DNA from: Marisa cornuarietis
Taxonomy: Eukaryota; Mollusca; Gastropoda; Architaenioglossa; Ampullariidae
Assembly (NCBI GenBank): GCA_004794655.1
Contig: SMMW01000046.1
Coordinates: 8,543,501 to 8,607,500 of the forward strand
Reading direction: 5' to 3'
DNA length: 64,000 nt
Below, one piece after another: positions 24,505 to 36,349 of this stretch. The notes under the pieces were generated by a model, which saw nothing but the letters and a program-made list of their open reading frames with translations, ran no database searches and was not told the origin of the DNA. The position numbers were made by a program, and so were the translations under genes. Each line of letters opens with the position of its first letter. Position 1 is the first letter of the stretch.

Positions 24505-25505
24505 AATTGGGGTTTGGCCGGCCTTAGGTAATTGGAAGCCCTAGGCAAAGTGAATTTGGTGGCCCCTAATGAAATAGAAAAATAAAAAAATAAACACCGA
24601 AAAAATAAAATTACGCAGTGTATTAAAAACCTACCTGTATCTATATTTAAATCAACAAATAACTTAAATTCATATAGCGCAATTTCCGTAGCGTTCAACT
24701 AGCGTTCTGTGCGCTTCACATATTCGTGCAGATGTCATAAACCTTCAACAAAAATCAACTTCTCGTGCTTTGATGGCAGCAAAGTCTCGAATAAATTGTG
24801 AATAATCCAGAGACTGGACGATTTCTCGCTCGATAGATATCATTGCCAGACTGTTCAGGTGTTCTTGGGTCATAGTCGGTCTCAACTAGTTTTTGATAAA
24901 TTTCAACTTGGAAAAACTTTTTTCACGCGATGCAACAGTGATCGGAATTGTCAATGTTATACGTTGGGCTATACCGACATTTGGAACAAGCAGTATTCAA
25001 ACCATGATCATAAATAAAACGGAAAGCATCAAGAGAAGACGAAGCAGTATCTGCCCTCGCCACCGACAAATCGGCCCCCAGCTGGCACCTTGACCAGCCT
25101 CTACCACAATAGTAGAGACTTCGAGCTATAGATAGGCTAGTAGACATAGAGCCATAGAGCTCTGCTATATTTGATTTTTTTTGTTTAATTGGTGTTTTAC
25201 GCCGAGCCAGCAACTAAGGCTATATCACGGCAAGGCAGCCAGCCCTGTAAACAGATGCCACATGCAGAGAAAGAACAGCGTGCCCGAGACGAGAGCTGAA
25301 CCCACGACAGCCAACCTTCACTGTGTTGGTGACAGGCGCTAACCGTTGCGCCACCGGACCGCCTTGCTATGTTTGAGATTTGATCCAAGTTTCGCAATTT
25401 TTTATCTAAAAAAAATTTTTTTTTGGAGTCCTGTGCGAGGCCCCCACCAATCGGAGGCCCTAGGCGGCTGTCTAGTTTGCCTATACCTGCTCGTGCCGTT
25501 ACCTT
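24505..25505 (-). mobile_element. hAT transposon relic (ZMYM1-like transposase C-terminus)
   Basis: The minus strand around 24965-24770 reads ITVASREKSFSKLKFIKN, one stop, then LRPTMTQEHLNSLAMISIER. This is the hAT dimerisation domain near the transposase C-terminus. Both ends carry GGCCGGCCTTAGG / GGCCCTAGGCGGCTG-type text in inverted orientation, typical of this hAT group. Most of the transposase is missing. A SINE is inserted inside at 25175-25364. Exact termini and the 8-bp duplication could not be fixed. Confidence 0.7.
25163..25376 (-). mobile_element. tRNA-derived SINE (second family) inside the hAT relic
   Basis: The element body is 25175-25364. On the minus strand it begins with TGGCGCAACGGTTAGCGCC (A box), then GGTTCAGCTCTC (B box), and ends with GATATAGCCTTAGTTGCTGG, CGTAAAACACCAATTAAAC and an A-rich tail. 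Near-identical direct repeats TGCTATATTTGA (25163-25174) and TGCTATGTTTGA (25365-25376) mark the insertion. The tail motif recurs in the flanks at 11905 and 23083. Confidence 0.83.
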
Positions 25506-26291
25506 TCAACTTTCTAGGTACCCATTCCACAGCTATAGGTGGGTCAACTGGGCGAAGCACACTGCGCTTAGTATCAGCTTAGTGTCTGGGTCGAGATTAT
25601 TATTGTATAAAATGTCGTTACAGTACCTTTCTAACTATTTATTATGATTGCCCACTCTTCATTTAAACTGTAAGCATAAATACACATCGGCATCAGATTC
25701 AACCCTACAGTTATGTTCACACTTTGAAGCCACATGATCTCTCAGACTTATGTTCCGATGCTCCTGCGTAAAACATTGGCCCCATGGAACTGGGCACGTG
25801 GGTGATAATTATGACAAAACTCCCTCTATAGTTCCCACGCCACAGTTAATCTTGTTTTTTTCTGACAAACTTATTTACAGTCTTTTACTGAAGATTTATT
25901 CAGGGTAGAATGCTATAGCCGAGTTGGTTTGAGGTGGTTGGTTTGTCTGCACGCATGGAATTAAACGTCATTTACTTGTGTTACATACACAGGGGTGCGA
26001 GGTAAACAATATTTCCTTGTCGAATAGTCGCTTTGGGTGTCCACACAGCAAATCTCATAGGAAATTCATCTTCATTTATAACGCCTGCTTATCGTTTATT
26101 TTCGGAAAATGTACAAATACAGAAAGTTCGGCATTTCCTCTTAATAGTTTGCCCATTGGTATTTTTACTACATGCAGATACACAGTTCGTAAAATCCAGT
26201 GGCAAATTAGGATTGGTAGCAGCTGCTTAATTTACGGAAACCAGCTAAGTGCCTTATTGAGATAACGTTTAATGAATGATGTGGGCATGAA

Positions 26292-26364
26292 GGCCCCGTG
26301 GCCTAATGGATAAGGCGTCTGACTTCGGATCAGAAGATTGCGAGTTCGAATCTCGTCGGGGTCG
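26292..26364 (+). tRNA. tRNA-Arg, anticodon TCG
   Basis: 73 nt. The acceptor stem GGCCCCG pairs with CGGGGTC (one G-U), discriminator G. The D-arm contains TGGCCTAATGGATAAGGCG. The anticodon arm TCTGA CTTCGGA TCAGA has TCG at 34-36. The T-arm CGAG TTCGAAT CTCG is perfect. No CCA is encoded, as expected in eukaryotes. A T7 terminator begins near 26373. It decodes CGA. The identical body at 27697 is a duplicate. Confidence 0.96.
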
Positions 26365-27696
26365 TCTGCTCTATTTTTTTATCCGGATATCGGATAGCAA
26401 CTGAGGGTTTTTTTTTTTTTTTTTTTTTGCTAAACGAACACTTGCTTAGATCACGGACAGGACTACTTGCAGACGATTCTTTTAGCAGACACACAGCAAT
26501 CCACCTATACATGTCCGTGCTCAGATTCAAAAGCTACATAAAATTCTTCGTCAATTTTAAAGGACAGAACATTATTAAAAGGTTATAATCAAATAATAGT
26601 ATTGTACAGCACACAAGCCCTCATTCAAGAATGATTGCCAGTATAAACGGAGTGTGTTACAATTATGACTAAAATGAACGATTTTATGGGATAGCGATAT
26701 AAGATACGATCGAATGGGATACATGTACAATGGGATATATTATTGTGTACGCGAAACACACTAAACTGCTAGTAAAGTTTCAATCGACTCCAACCCCCCG
26801 ACCCCCAACGTACGTCCCCAGTAACGAACTCGAGAAAATCATTAATAATCGAGAGTTTGTACACATCAATGACAAAGAATAGAATTCAAATTCCAATTAT
26901 GGCATGCTTTATATATGAGTCCTGTAACAATTCCTTGTGGCTAATCCAGGTATCGTGAGTCACTGACTAATCAGCTTAACTATGACACACAACACACTAC
27001 ACTCGTTTGACACACACACACTGACACACTCGCCACTTATCTCTATACACAAGAATGCCTCTCGCGACGACGAGGGCCCTCCGATGTTCTTGACGTCTGG
27101 AAATCCGTTGAAATCACCTCGTTGATCGTTGCTGCCCTCTTCGCACGAGCACTGAGACACTCATCAGGTCGGAGTGCTACCACCGTGTCTCTTCCGTCGG
27201 CTGTCAGAGGTTAACAGCACCTAACGAGGGAACAACACTTATCTACCAGCCTCTGCCTCTGCAAACAGGTCTGGTGATGAAGCCTTGAGCATTCTACGAC
27301 AGAGTGGATCATGACGCACCTCTGACTCGGCTGTGCTGTAGTAGCCGCGGTTCCAAAGACTAATTCTTAGCGGAGAATCTGAACAGCCTTGACCAGATCT
27401 CTACTACAACCTTCTTCCTCGAGATTCCAGTCCAAAGACCCCGATTCCTCGACTGGCGTGATGTTAAATTCATGCCTTCGGCGATTATCCTCTCTCGCGA
27501 TTGGCTAAACACACCATACTCACGCTGTCTGCTATTTCTGCATTTCTTTCTAACAGTTTACCCATTGGTATTTTTACTGCATGCAGACACACAGTTAGTA
27601 AAATCCAGTGGCAAAAGAGAATTGTTAGCAACTGCTAAATTTCGGGAAACCAGCTAAGCGCGTTATTGAGATAACGTTTAGCGTCTTCAGTATGAA

Positions 27697-27769
27697 GGCC
27701 CCGTGGCCTAATGGATAAGGCGTCTGACTTCGGATCAGAAGATTGCGAGTTCGAATCTCGTCGGGGTCG
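27697..27769 (+). tRNA. tRNA-Arg, anticodon TCG (second copy)
   Basis: 73 nt, identical to the gene at 26292 over its full length, although the flanks have diverged. This argues that both are under selection or recently homogenised. A T5 terminator starts near 27788. Confidence 0.96.
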
Positions 27770-27969
27770 ATGCACATTGGTTTGCATTTTTATTCGCATA
27801 GCAACTGACTTTTTCTGATGAGTTTGTTTTGTTTTTGCCATGGGAAAAACTCGCTCAGATTTAAAAGATAACTAAAATTCTTCGTCAATTTGAAAAGACT
27901 GAATATTTTCAAAAAGTTATAATCATATAATAAAGTACACAAGCCCTCATTCAAACAAAAAGGTCAAAA

Positions 27970-29411
27970 TTATGAAGTCACGTACCGTTTTCTCGGTTCT
28001 CTCATTGGGTTCATATTTCTATTACATTTTCTAGATGTAGTTTATCTCACTGTGACAAGCGGGAGGAACTTGTTCTCTTTCTTTCTTGCTCCTGTGGCCA
28101 CGCCCGTCCGAGCTCAATCCCCTCCTAGGCGTTCAAACTGATTGTACGGGACTAGCTTCGTGACTGATTGCAGGATAACTCCTAGCCGTCCCTATGGTTT
28201 TGCGGGTTGTCGAACTTTAAATTAATGTGCATAATTATGGTTGTTGTATGCAAGGCCAGCAGTACAGCAGAGATGCAGTAACTGACAGTGGCTGTTATCA
28301 GCAGTCTTACGATTATCTTCCAAATATCAGTGTCAACGCTCCAAAATGTTTCTGAAAAAATTGCAGTTCAATAAATCTTTAAAGAACAGCCCGAGCAATA
28401 CGATTTTTATAGGACTGCATTTAATTCGTTACAAGAAAAGCAAGGAAACAAAAGATTTTCCAGATCTGAGAGAATAATTCTGTTGGCGAGATTCAAACCG
28501 TAGAGCATCGTAATTATCATATTCTGTGAAAAGGTCATGAAGTTTTACGTGACGTCTCTAAATGAGGTTTTCTGCCAGAGCAGCGCGGCCTTGGATGCGG
28601 TCTTCAGTAACAGATTTCAGTCAATCCCCATGTCATTGTTTCAACCAAAGAAAATAGTTTTTTAATTACACCGCAAATTTTGTCACTAATGACCGCGGTA
28701 TAATCTAATCACTTGTCATCACCCTTAAGATACTTGTCACGTTTGACTCAGGTGTGGCTTTAAAGATTTATGAAGCTTCCCCCTCCCCCCCATATAAGCA
28801 AGAATATTCACTCGGAAATTCGGGATCGTCTTAATTTCTTGCAAGTACGAAAGCTCTATTTCTCTGACGCAAACGCTGGGCTAAAGACCTAAAGTTGATC
28901 GAGTCGAAAGCAAGATGAATACAATTCAACACATCTAAAGAAGATAAACATCTAACTCCCCGATGTGACTGCCGATATCTTTGCTGTACATCGATGACAT
29001 GAGTAAAAAGTAGTCCGTCCAAAACATTGCTATATTCGTCATAAGCTCCGATGTGCTCGTGGGTCATGGGTCATGGGTCGAGGGTCGAAGGTCTTGTCCA
29101 AGCATTATGCTCGTAGCCTTCAATGCACCGTTAAGAGACGCAATCTTTCTCTCCATGACTCACTGGCGTGCTTTACCGTGATTAGAGTGCACCTGAGCTA
29201 ATATCACGTAGTTCGAGATTTCGACCTCTTAACTCTAAAAAGAGGAGCAAATTTTTTTTTTATCCTGGATGCACGCTTTTATTCTGGATGAAAGTTTTAT
29301 TCAAGACCTTATCAAGAAATAAACAGCAGGTGTGTCAGCAGTAAGGGAGGGCTGTGTGTAATCATCTCTCCCTCCCTCTCCAGTCAGAAAATTACGATTT
29401 TGAGAAGAAAA
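27970..29411. other. Intergenic stretch without recognised gene
   Basis: No conserved coding text, RNA or complete mobile element was recognised. A short tandem TCATGGG/TCGAGGG stretch occurs near 29062-29092. CATATAAGC near 28791 is a weak TATA-like candidate for the gene that starts at 29412, but it is 620 bases away. Confidence 0.5.
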
Positions 29412-29944
29412 ATGGGCAGATTGTTGATGCACGGCATTTTGGGAGCAGTGTTTCTGTGGACGAATTTACTGTGCAGGGCGCAGCCAGTCCCTGACATCAA
29501 GTTCAAAGTGGAGGAGCTGCACGTGACGTTGGAGGGCCTGCAGGTAAAATGGGACCACCCTTACCTGGCCCCCGGTCTCTGGAAGGAGAGCGCGGGCCTG
29601 TACCCTAGCGACGTCCGCCTCAACTTCGTCGGCAGGCCGGAGGTGGCCGAACTCCGGCAGTTGATTTCTGTGTTCGACAACAACATGTTCGCAACTGCCT
29701 GGATCACTAACACGTTGCTGGAGGCCTACCTCTACGGCTACACTCCTAGGCCCTCGGATGAGCAGTTGCAGCTGGCTATCGACGCCATCGGCCAGTTCCA
29801 CGACCACAACCGCAACTACAACAACTCCATAATGTCTTTTTGGCCTCAGGTAAAAAAAAATCGCTTGAGGGCCTTACAGATACACAGTGAACTATAGTCC
29901 TATCGATGATTATCGAGAACTTGTGGAAGCTGTTGAGCGCTATG

Positions 29945-30000
<56 letters not shown>

Positions 30001-33000
30001 AGAGAGAGAATGTGTGTGCGTGCGTGCGTGTGCGTGCGTGAATACATGCATCACCTGCTGCTTTAAGCAACTTATTACCAACCTTTTGAACCACATCTTT
30101 ACGTCAAAGGCCTACAACACCACCACTAACACCTGGGTTAGCACCCCTGCTAATCTCCTGGAATCGTACGATTTCGTCGTTCGAATGCCGTGGACTGAAA
30201 TCGATAAAATTCTGGAGAGACTCGGGTGGCAGGACGTGGAGAAATTCATCAAAGAGATCATCAAAGACAGGTAAGACATGTTCAACTCATCAATGCGTTG
30301 ATAAGGGGGAGGGGGAGTAGATAGAGGTAGGAATGGGTGTGATGATGACCGCACGGGTGACGTCACTGACTCCTCTTGCGCACCCCTGTTACGTAAGCAC
30401 ACAAAATGGCTCTCGCTATCTCCGTTTCCGGTTTCTGAATTGAGCTTCTCTCCTCACTTTCAGAGACGGATACCTGGAAGTCTTCCATATTCCCCCGGAC
30501 TTCGACGACACGTTCGTCAACCTGGGACTGGGATCTCTTCTCATGGACCTCCGCAACGACTTCCCTGATGCACTGGCCCGCTGGCAGCGCGACAATACCA
30601 ACCTGACGTCACCACTGGACGCCTTGCGTCGTTACGCTTACAGACCGTTCGGCAAGAACCCAGATCTCAGCTCTATCGACCCGCGGACCTACTACTACAT
30701 TCGGTATTTCTTAAACGATGCCCACGCTGCAGGCCAAGACGTGGCCCTGGTTCCAACTTGGGTAGGCTTTTCTGTATTAGTGTTACGTTTCTATCAGCGT
30801 TGGTAGGCTTTTCTGTAGTATTAGTGTTATGTTTCTATAAGTGGTGGGTATGTTTTTGTGTATTAATACCTGTGGGATGAATGGCGTATATTGAATCTTA
30901 TAAGACTTTACTTTAAGACACGTTTTCATCAGACTATTTTTAACAAAAAGAAATCATTTGAACTATTGGGTTTGACGGAGAAGGTGAGGAGGATACCTGG
31001 AATGAACTATTGGACTGGTCGTTCAAAGATTGCCTTGAGTTATTCCTTCTAAAGCCTGTTTCTTGTACTGATTATTTGAAATACGAATCTTTTGGCGACT
31101 ATATGCTTCATGCAAATCAATCAATGATGCTGACCTAAGTCCTAGTTCCTGTCTCGTTAAGCATTGTGACCGTCTTCATTTGAAGAAGATAACGAAAGCA
31201 CACTAAACGCGTGAACCCTTTTTAAAAAATGGCTTAAAGACTAAATCCATGTGTTTTTGTTTATGAAAGCCGCCAAAGTCCTTTTCAATGATTTATTTGA
31301 ACGCCACAAGCGTTTGAGATTCAGCACAAAGCGTTCTCGTCAGAACACACGAGCGACGCGAGCTCGCACGTGTTTTGAAACTAAACACAAACGTGTTCTA
31401 ACACATAAGCTTTGTTCTCCAACACGTCCCTTTCTGGCTAACATTTAAACAGTCTCTTTGTCGTACGCGCGTGGGACGACTCTAGGTCCAGTCGATCGAG
31501 GAGGCGCGGCAAATGCTTGACCGTGGAGTGGTGATGCCCCTGCAGGTCAACAACGTCGACGCCACGGTGGCCGCCAACACTGTTTACGGACTGACAGGCG
31601 CCATCTTGTCCGGATTGCTTCCCTCTTCGGTACTGGATGACCCTGATATAAAGGTGAGGCGGGAACGACAGTCCTGACAAGTTTCGCCCTCGATGCTTGA
31701 ACCTGGTAGAATTAATTCCTTATAACTGTGGTGATGAGCAATTTTTACAATCGCCTGTTGTAATTTATTATTAAGATTATTGTAAGATGATTGCAAGCAA
31801 TGGAAGATAATCTTTAACTCAAGAATAATCAAAGGCAGCAAAAAACTTTGCATGCGTATCGTCGATTAAATTTTAGTTTTGACAAGTGTTTCGGTTTGAC
31901 AGCAAATTTTTCTATTTGACAGCAAGTATATCAAAATACCACCACCTTCCTCACCTTCATGATGGAAAACGCGCTGTTTAGTCGACCTGACCTGGCTCTA
32001 ACGTATTATCCCTCAGTCTTCGAATTTTACTGGTTTGTCGCGAGAACTTACAACCGGATGCAAACTGCTCGCCGATCCAGACCTCTGCCTGCTGTGAGTT
32101 AAACTTAACCATCTTTCTTCATATCGTCTTATGTGATAAACGTTTCTCTTGATTTTTGGCTGGTTAACTGGCCGGTTGGGTTGCTTGTGTTACTAGCTGC
32201 ATGGTAGAATCTCCGTCACTAGTTTCAAATTTTCTTCTTAAGTGAAAAGTGACAGTAAACATGACCTGAGCTTTAGAACTGATCAGCTAAGCCTGAATAA
32301 ACCAGCTGCTGGTGACATTAAGCTAATAAGGCCTAGCATCTTGTTGTCTGCTGCAGGTGATGGAAGAGCTACTTCCAAGACTAGAGAGCGCGCTGGAAGG
32401 GCCCGTCACCAATGAAATTCTAAAAAAATCACGAGAGTTCGGCGAGGATATGATCTATTTCGACGACTTTCTAGGAGACGCTGATGTTGACGCAAACAAC
32501 GTTACTGTGGTAACAAACTGCAGCTTGTTTATTGTACAATTATTTTTGCGTGTTTTTTATAAGGAGGATTTATTATTTTTTTGCTTTTTTGTTTTTTAGG
32601 GGGTTTTGTTGGTTTTTTTTTTTAAATGGTTTTATTTTTAGCTCGTTCGTCTGCTGAGCGCTTAAGGGTGATAACACTGTTATACATTGTTGCTGGGTCA
32701 GTTGGAAGAGACAGTGATTTCAAACACCTAAGAAAACTGAGAAAACGGACACTTCGAATTCTTCTTCATATTATTGTGGCTTAAATGCGATGGTATTCTT
32801 CATTGTCGTGAGATTCTGTTGTCTCAGATAAAAGCAGAGGACCGACTGTTCACCACAGCCATGGCGGGCAATGTTCTCTTGACCACGTGGACACTCTTCA
32901 ACGACAGTGACAGGACTATAAGGTGGAAAAGCGGTAAGACAGAGATAATAATTTACGACAAAGATCTATTTTCTAAAAGTAGTCTGCGCTGTATTTAATA

Positions 33001-33653
33001 TACGGGAAATATAACTCGTTCGTGCGTGCGTAAGAGAGAGATAGCGCATGCATTCTGTATACAGTAATCATTAGGAAAGGAGATGTCAGAAGGAAGCTAC
33101 GTGTGAATGTGTTTGAGTGCATGATATTTTTTTATGATTCTTTACTCTTCGTAACGTTTGTTTCATACTGTTATTGGTGACTTGTTGTGTTTCCAGCAGC
33201 GCTCTATGGTGCGTTTTTTACATCCCTCTCAGTAGCTCTTGAATTTCTCTACAAACTTCTACCTGCAGTTTATGTTTAGTTTTCTGCTTTCTTGGTCGGC
33301 AATTTCGGTGGCTCTGATAAATCTCTGTGTTGGTTCTCGGGCCTCGTAAATGCTAAAGACGTCTCTAATGTGTTCAGAAACGCCTGGCGGTGTACAGACA
33401 GCCGTGGAAAAAATCGTCCGCTTCTTGTCCCGCTACATTCTGGAAGTGACCTACAAACCATGGAATGCTTTCTTCTCAGCCTCAGTCAAGGGCAAAACTG
33501 TGAGTACAAATGACCAATGCACCCACTTTCCCTCGGTCACTGGTCGATGCGACCGCGACTCGTAGTCGATTCGTTCACAACCCAGAGTCGATTCGGCTAC
33601 CGACCTTTGTCGATTCGACCACCAAGTAGAGCGTTTGCAATTATACATTTTTT

Positions 33654-33685
<32 letters not shown>

Positions 33686-34564
33686 GAGAAAAAATCAAGA
33701 TCAACGTGCACAGGTCAGTCAAAGACAATAAATTAAAATCAGTAAAAAAAATTAATCAGTTTTCGTTGAAGTGTTCTAGAAAAAAAGGTAAAATAGTTTG
33801 TTCTTAGGTCTTGGGGTTTTGTTTAATACATATAACTTAAAATATAAAAGTGTGAGGCTCCAAGTTCCCAGAGTGCCCTTCAAACTTTTATATTAAGAAT
33901 GAGAATTGTAAAATTAAATTTTAGAAAGACAGCATCCACACCATGTAGATACGTCTTATAAGCAAACAAAACAAGAGCTGACGGAGGGCTTCTAGTTGAA
34001 TCATTGCTGTTTCCAACACTTTAAGCTTTAAAAAAAATTATACAAATTGAAACATTCTTAAAAGATATGGCAGATTTTTTCTCACTTCTTTTTAATTCCT
34101 TTATTTTCTTAGTCATCCTTCTTTCTTTCCGTCCATTGTGTGTGAGAGCGTAAATTCATGACCTCATGAGTCCCTTGCATCCAACGACGATCAACGCTTC
34201 TTGTCCACAATTCGATTTCTGGCACAGCTTGACTCTTTCTGCTCCTCGATGGCATGCTACCCCTCTTCCCTTGCAGTCGAAGGCCTCCGACTACCCAACC
34301 AATTGCGTCGTCCTGCTCAACGGTACCCGCGATTACGTCATCGACGAGCGACTGAATGATGCTCTGGCTTACACGATGCTGGGATACGTCAGCGAATCGG
34401 AGTACGAGGTGATGGTCAACGACACCGGCAAGACACCAACTCAGTTTGTTAGCTACAACGACCCCGACGTCTTCTTCCCCTTCTGGTCTTCGCCATCCTA
34501 CACCTATGCTGTGACCATGCTTGTACTCGGGCGTTACGACAAGTTACATAATGAAGACAAATAA
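29412..34564 (+). CDS. Unrecognised secreted protein with helical toroid-like repeats (9 exons, 648 aa)
   Basis: Exons are 29412-29849, 30068-30270, 30464-30761, 31486-31653, 31923-32093, 32357-32509, 32828-32933, 33378-33499 and 34277-34564. All are GT-AG; phases close exactly to 649 codons with TAA. Residues 1 to about 23 are a signal peptide (MGRLLMHGILGAVFLWTNLL). No membrane segment follows and there is almost no cysteine in the mature chain. Several Asn-X-Ser/Thr sites fit extracellular glycosylation. A spaced motif recurs: DNNMFATAWITNTLLEAY, DDTFVNLGLGSLLMDL, DATVAANTVYGLTGAI and EDRLFTTAMAGNVLLTTW, that is an acidic residue, hydrophobic, Thr/Asn/Ala and a leucine-rich helix. This pattern is reminiscent of alpha/alpha-toroid folds (terpenoid-cyclase and thioester-domain type), but that is inference and no catalytic motif is seen. 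The exon 2 acceptor (AAG before 30068) is the least certain splice site. I do not recognise the family. Confidence 0.8.
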
Positions 34565-35139
34565 CTTGGCTACCCATGATTAACTCATTCTGCGACGCGC
34601 TGATGTCACATGATTATATATTAAAATAAGAGCATTGGGTTGGAGTCTTGTGTGTCTTTTAGAGACCTCTGGCGAGGTGTTAGTAAAGTTTCAGAGCCGG
34701 TGTTGCTTGTCACGTTTCAAAGTTCAGTCCTCTACTAAAATTGGAGAAGATTTCACATTTGTGTACTCTTTTGACGTTTGAGATTTACACGCGCCTTACA
34801 GACCTCTTACCAGTTTCGAGGAAGACGGTTGTGTCATTCGTACTAAGTAGACCAGTTTGCATGCACTCCACTGAGGTACTTCTTTTAACTTAAATCCGGA
34901 CAGAAAAATGAGCCGAAAAATTCTGTGATGATACGTTTGTCAACCATTTGAACTGGAAGTTGTGTTGTGAAAATAAGTCCCAATAATAAAATTAGAAAAT
35001 AAATGATAAGAACCAACCAAAACCTTCTACATATTTCTCTACAAAGTCATGCCTAGTGAAACTGGTTAAAAGTCTATTATGCTAGCAGTGCAACGCTAGG
35101 GTCTCGCACTTTGTCCACCTCAGAACGAATTCAAGAATT

Positions 35140-35490
35140 GGGTGCGCGGAGCTTCACCTTCAACTTCAGACTCGTTAAGACGAGACTGTTGTTGTTGTTG
35201 TTGTTCACGTCTTTCCCCTGATATGACCTTGTCTGTGGCTTGTTGTTGCTAGGCTTGAAGCGTCTCGAAAGCAAGATATAGTCAATCTGGTTATGGATCG
35301 AGTTTTCTGGAGAATTCCAGGTCACTAGCCTTTTGTGTGGGTAAAGAGTTTTGGCTAGAGTGAGTCTGTGGCTCTGTGCAAACTCCAGAAGCCTCAGACC
35401 CTTGTTATTCGTTTTGGCTAGGCCACATATGCCTACTGTCCACTGGTGATACGCGTCTGGGCCGACTTCCCAGTCCTAATCATGGCGAAG
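35140..35490 (-). mobile_element. RTE LINE endonuclease fragment
   Basis: The minus strand reads GLRLLEFAQSHRLTLAKTLY, PHKRLVTWNSPENSIHNQID and YILLSRRFK. This is the AP-endonuclease core of RTE LINEs (the craniofacial-development-protein-2-like family). A GTT repeat interrupts the end, near 35187-35204. Only about 110 codons remain. Confidence 0.75.
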
Positions 35491-35499
35491 ATCTCCTTT

Positions 35500-36345
35500 C
35501 TTTATTTTTTGGGTATTGCCTTTATGACTTGCTCGCAAGACAGTGGGACCATTTCTCCTTGGTGAGGGTAGCCCTGCGGGGGATGAAACAAGTCTTCGAG
35601 GCGTTCGAGCACGGACTGACGGACAGGGCAAGTGCTGACGGGATAGAGATCAGCACTGACAAAAGCAAAGGGATGCATGTTAAAAACATTACCGGGCCCA
35701 GCAAGGCAGAGAACTATGTGAGCGGAGTGCAGTTCGAAGGGTTTCAAAGATGGCAGCTTGCCGCGGACAGAATCACAACAGCGGCGATGGCCAAGCTTAA
35801 CACAACATGGGACAGTAAAAGTATCCGCCTTACCACCTACCAGGTACAGGCTGCACAAGTGCCTTATATTGGACCTTGCTCACCAAGACGGAAAGACGTT
35901 TCCAAGTATTGGAAACAAAATGCTTCAAGAGACTTCTCCGCATCTCCAACGCAAGACCAACGAGTTCGTTTGAAGCGCGGTAGCTATACTTGTGGAACCC
36001 TAGGAAACTGTACTGGCCACAGTCAAACGGCGCAAACTGATTTGCTTTGGCCATGTCGCCCAGCACGACACCCTCTCAAAGACAGTCCTTTAAGGATCCG
36101 TGGAGGGTCGGGGTCGCAGTCCCCGACGCCGAGAGCAGACAGCGGAAGAACGGAATAGCGAACGGGAAGGAATGGACCGATCACTCCACGCAAGAGCTGC
36201 TCACCACTTGCCCAAGACCGGCCCAAGGTGCGCATCGTGGCTGCCGCTGCGTCTTATTAGGTATTCCCGATGAGAGGCACCATGCGGGCCGCCTTGCTTC
36301 GTGAACCGGCTGGTACCGGTTATGAGATGGATGACGATGATGACG
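35500..36345 (+). mobile_element. LINE reverse-transcriptase C-terminal fragment, frameshifted
   Basis: The plus strand reads DLLARQWDHFSLVRVALRGM, then SADGIEISTDKSKGM and, in other frames, SWFGHV-like and KEWTDHSTQELLTTC text. It ends with ACCGGCTGGTACCGG and short GATGACGATGATG repeats, a usual LINE 3' end. Several frameshifts make it inactive. It faces away from the endonuclease fragment at 35140-35490, so the pair is rearranged or comes from two insertions. Confidence 0.65.
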
Positions 36346-36349
36346 ATAG

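Larger units (their letters stand above)
26130..27960. repeat. Tandem duplication carrying tRNA-Arg (units about 26130-26640 and 27530-27960)
   Basis: Upstream text CCCATTGGTATTTTTACT, AAATCCAGTGGCAAA, GAAACCAGCTAAG and TTATTGAGATAACGTTTA, the tRNA, and downstream AAAATTCTTCGTCAATTT and CACAAGCCCTCATTC occur in the same order in both units. Between them lies about 0.9 kb of unrelated sequence. Its right half (about 26950-27480) is more GC-rich than the surroundings and holds nothing I recognise. Confidence 0.8.
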
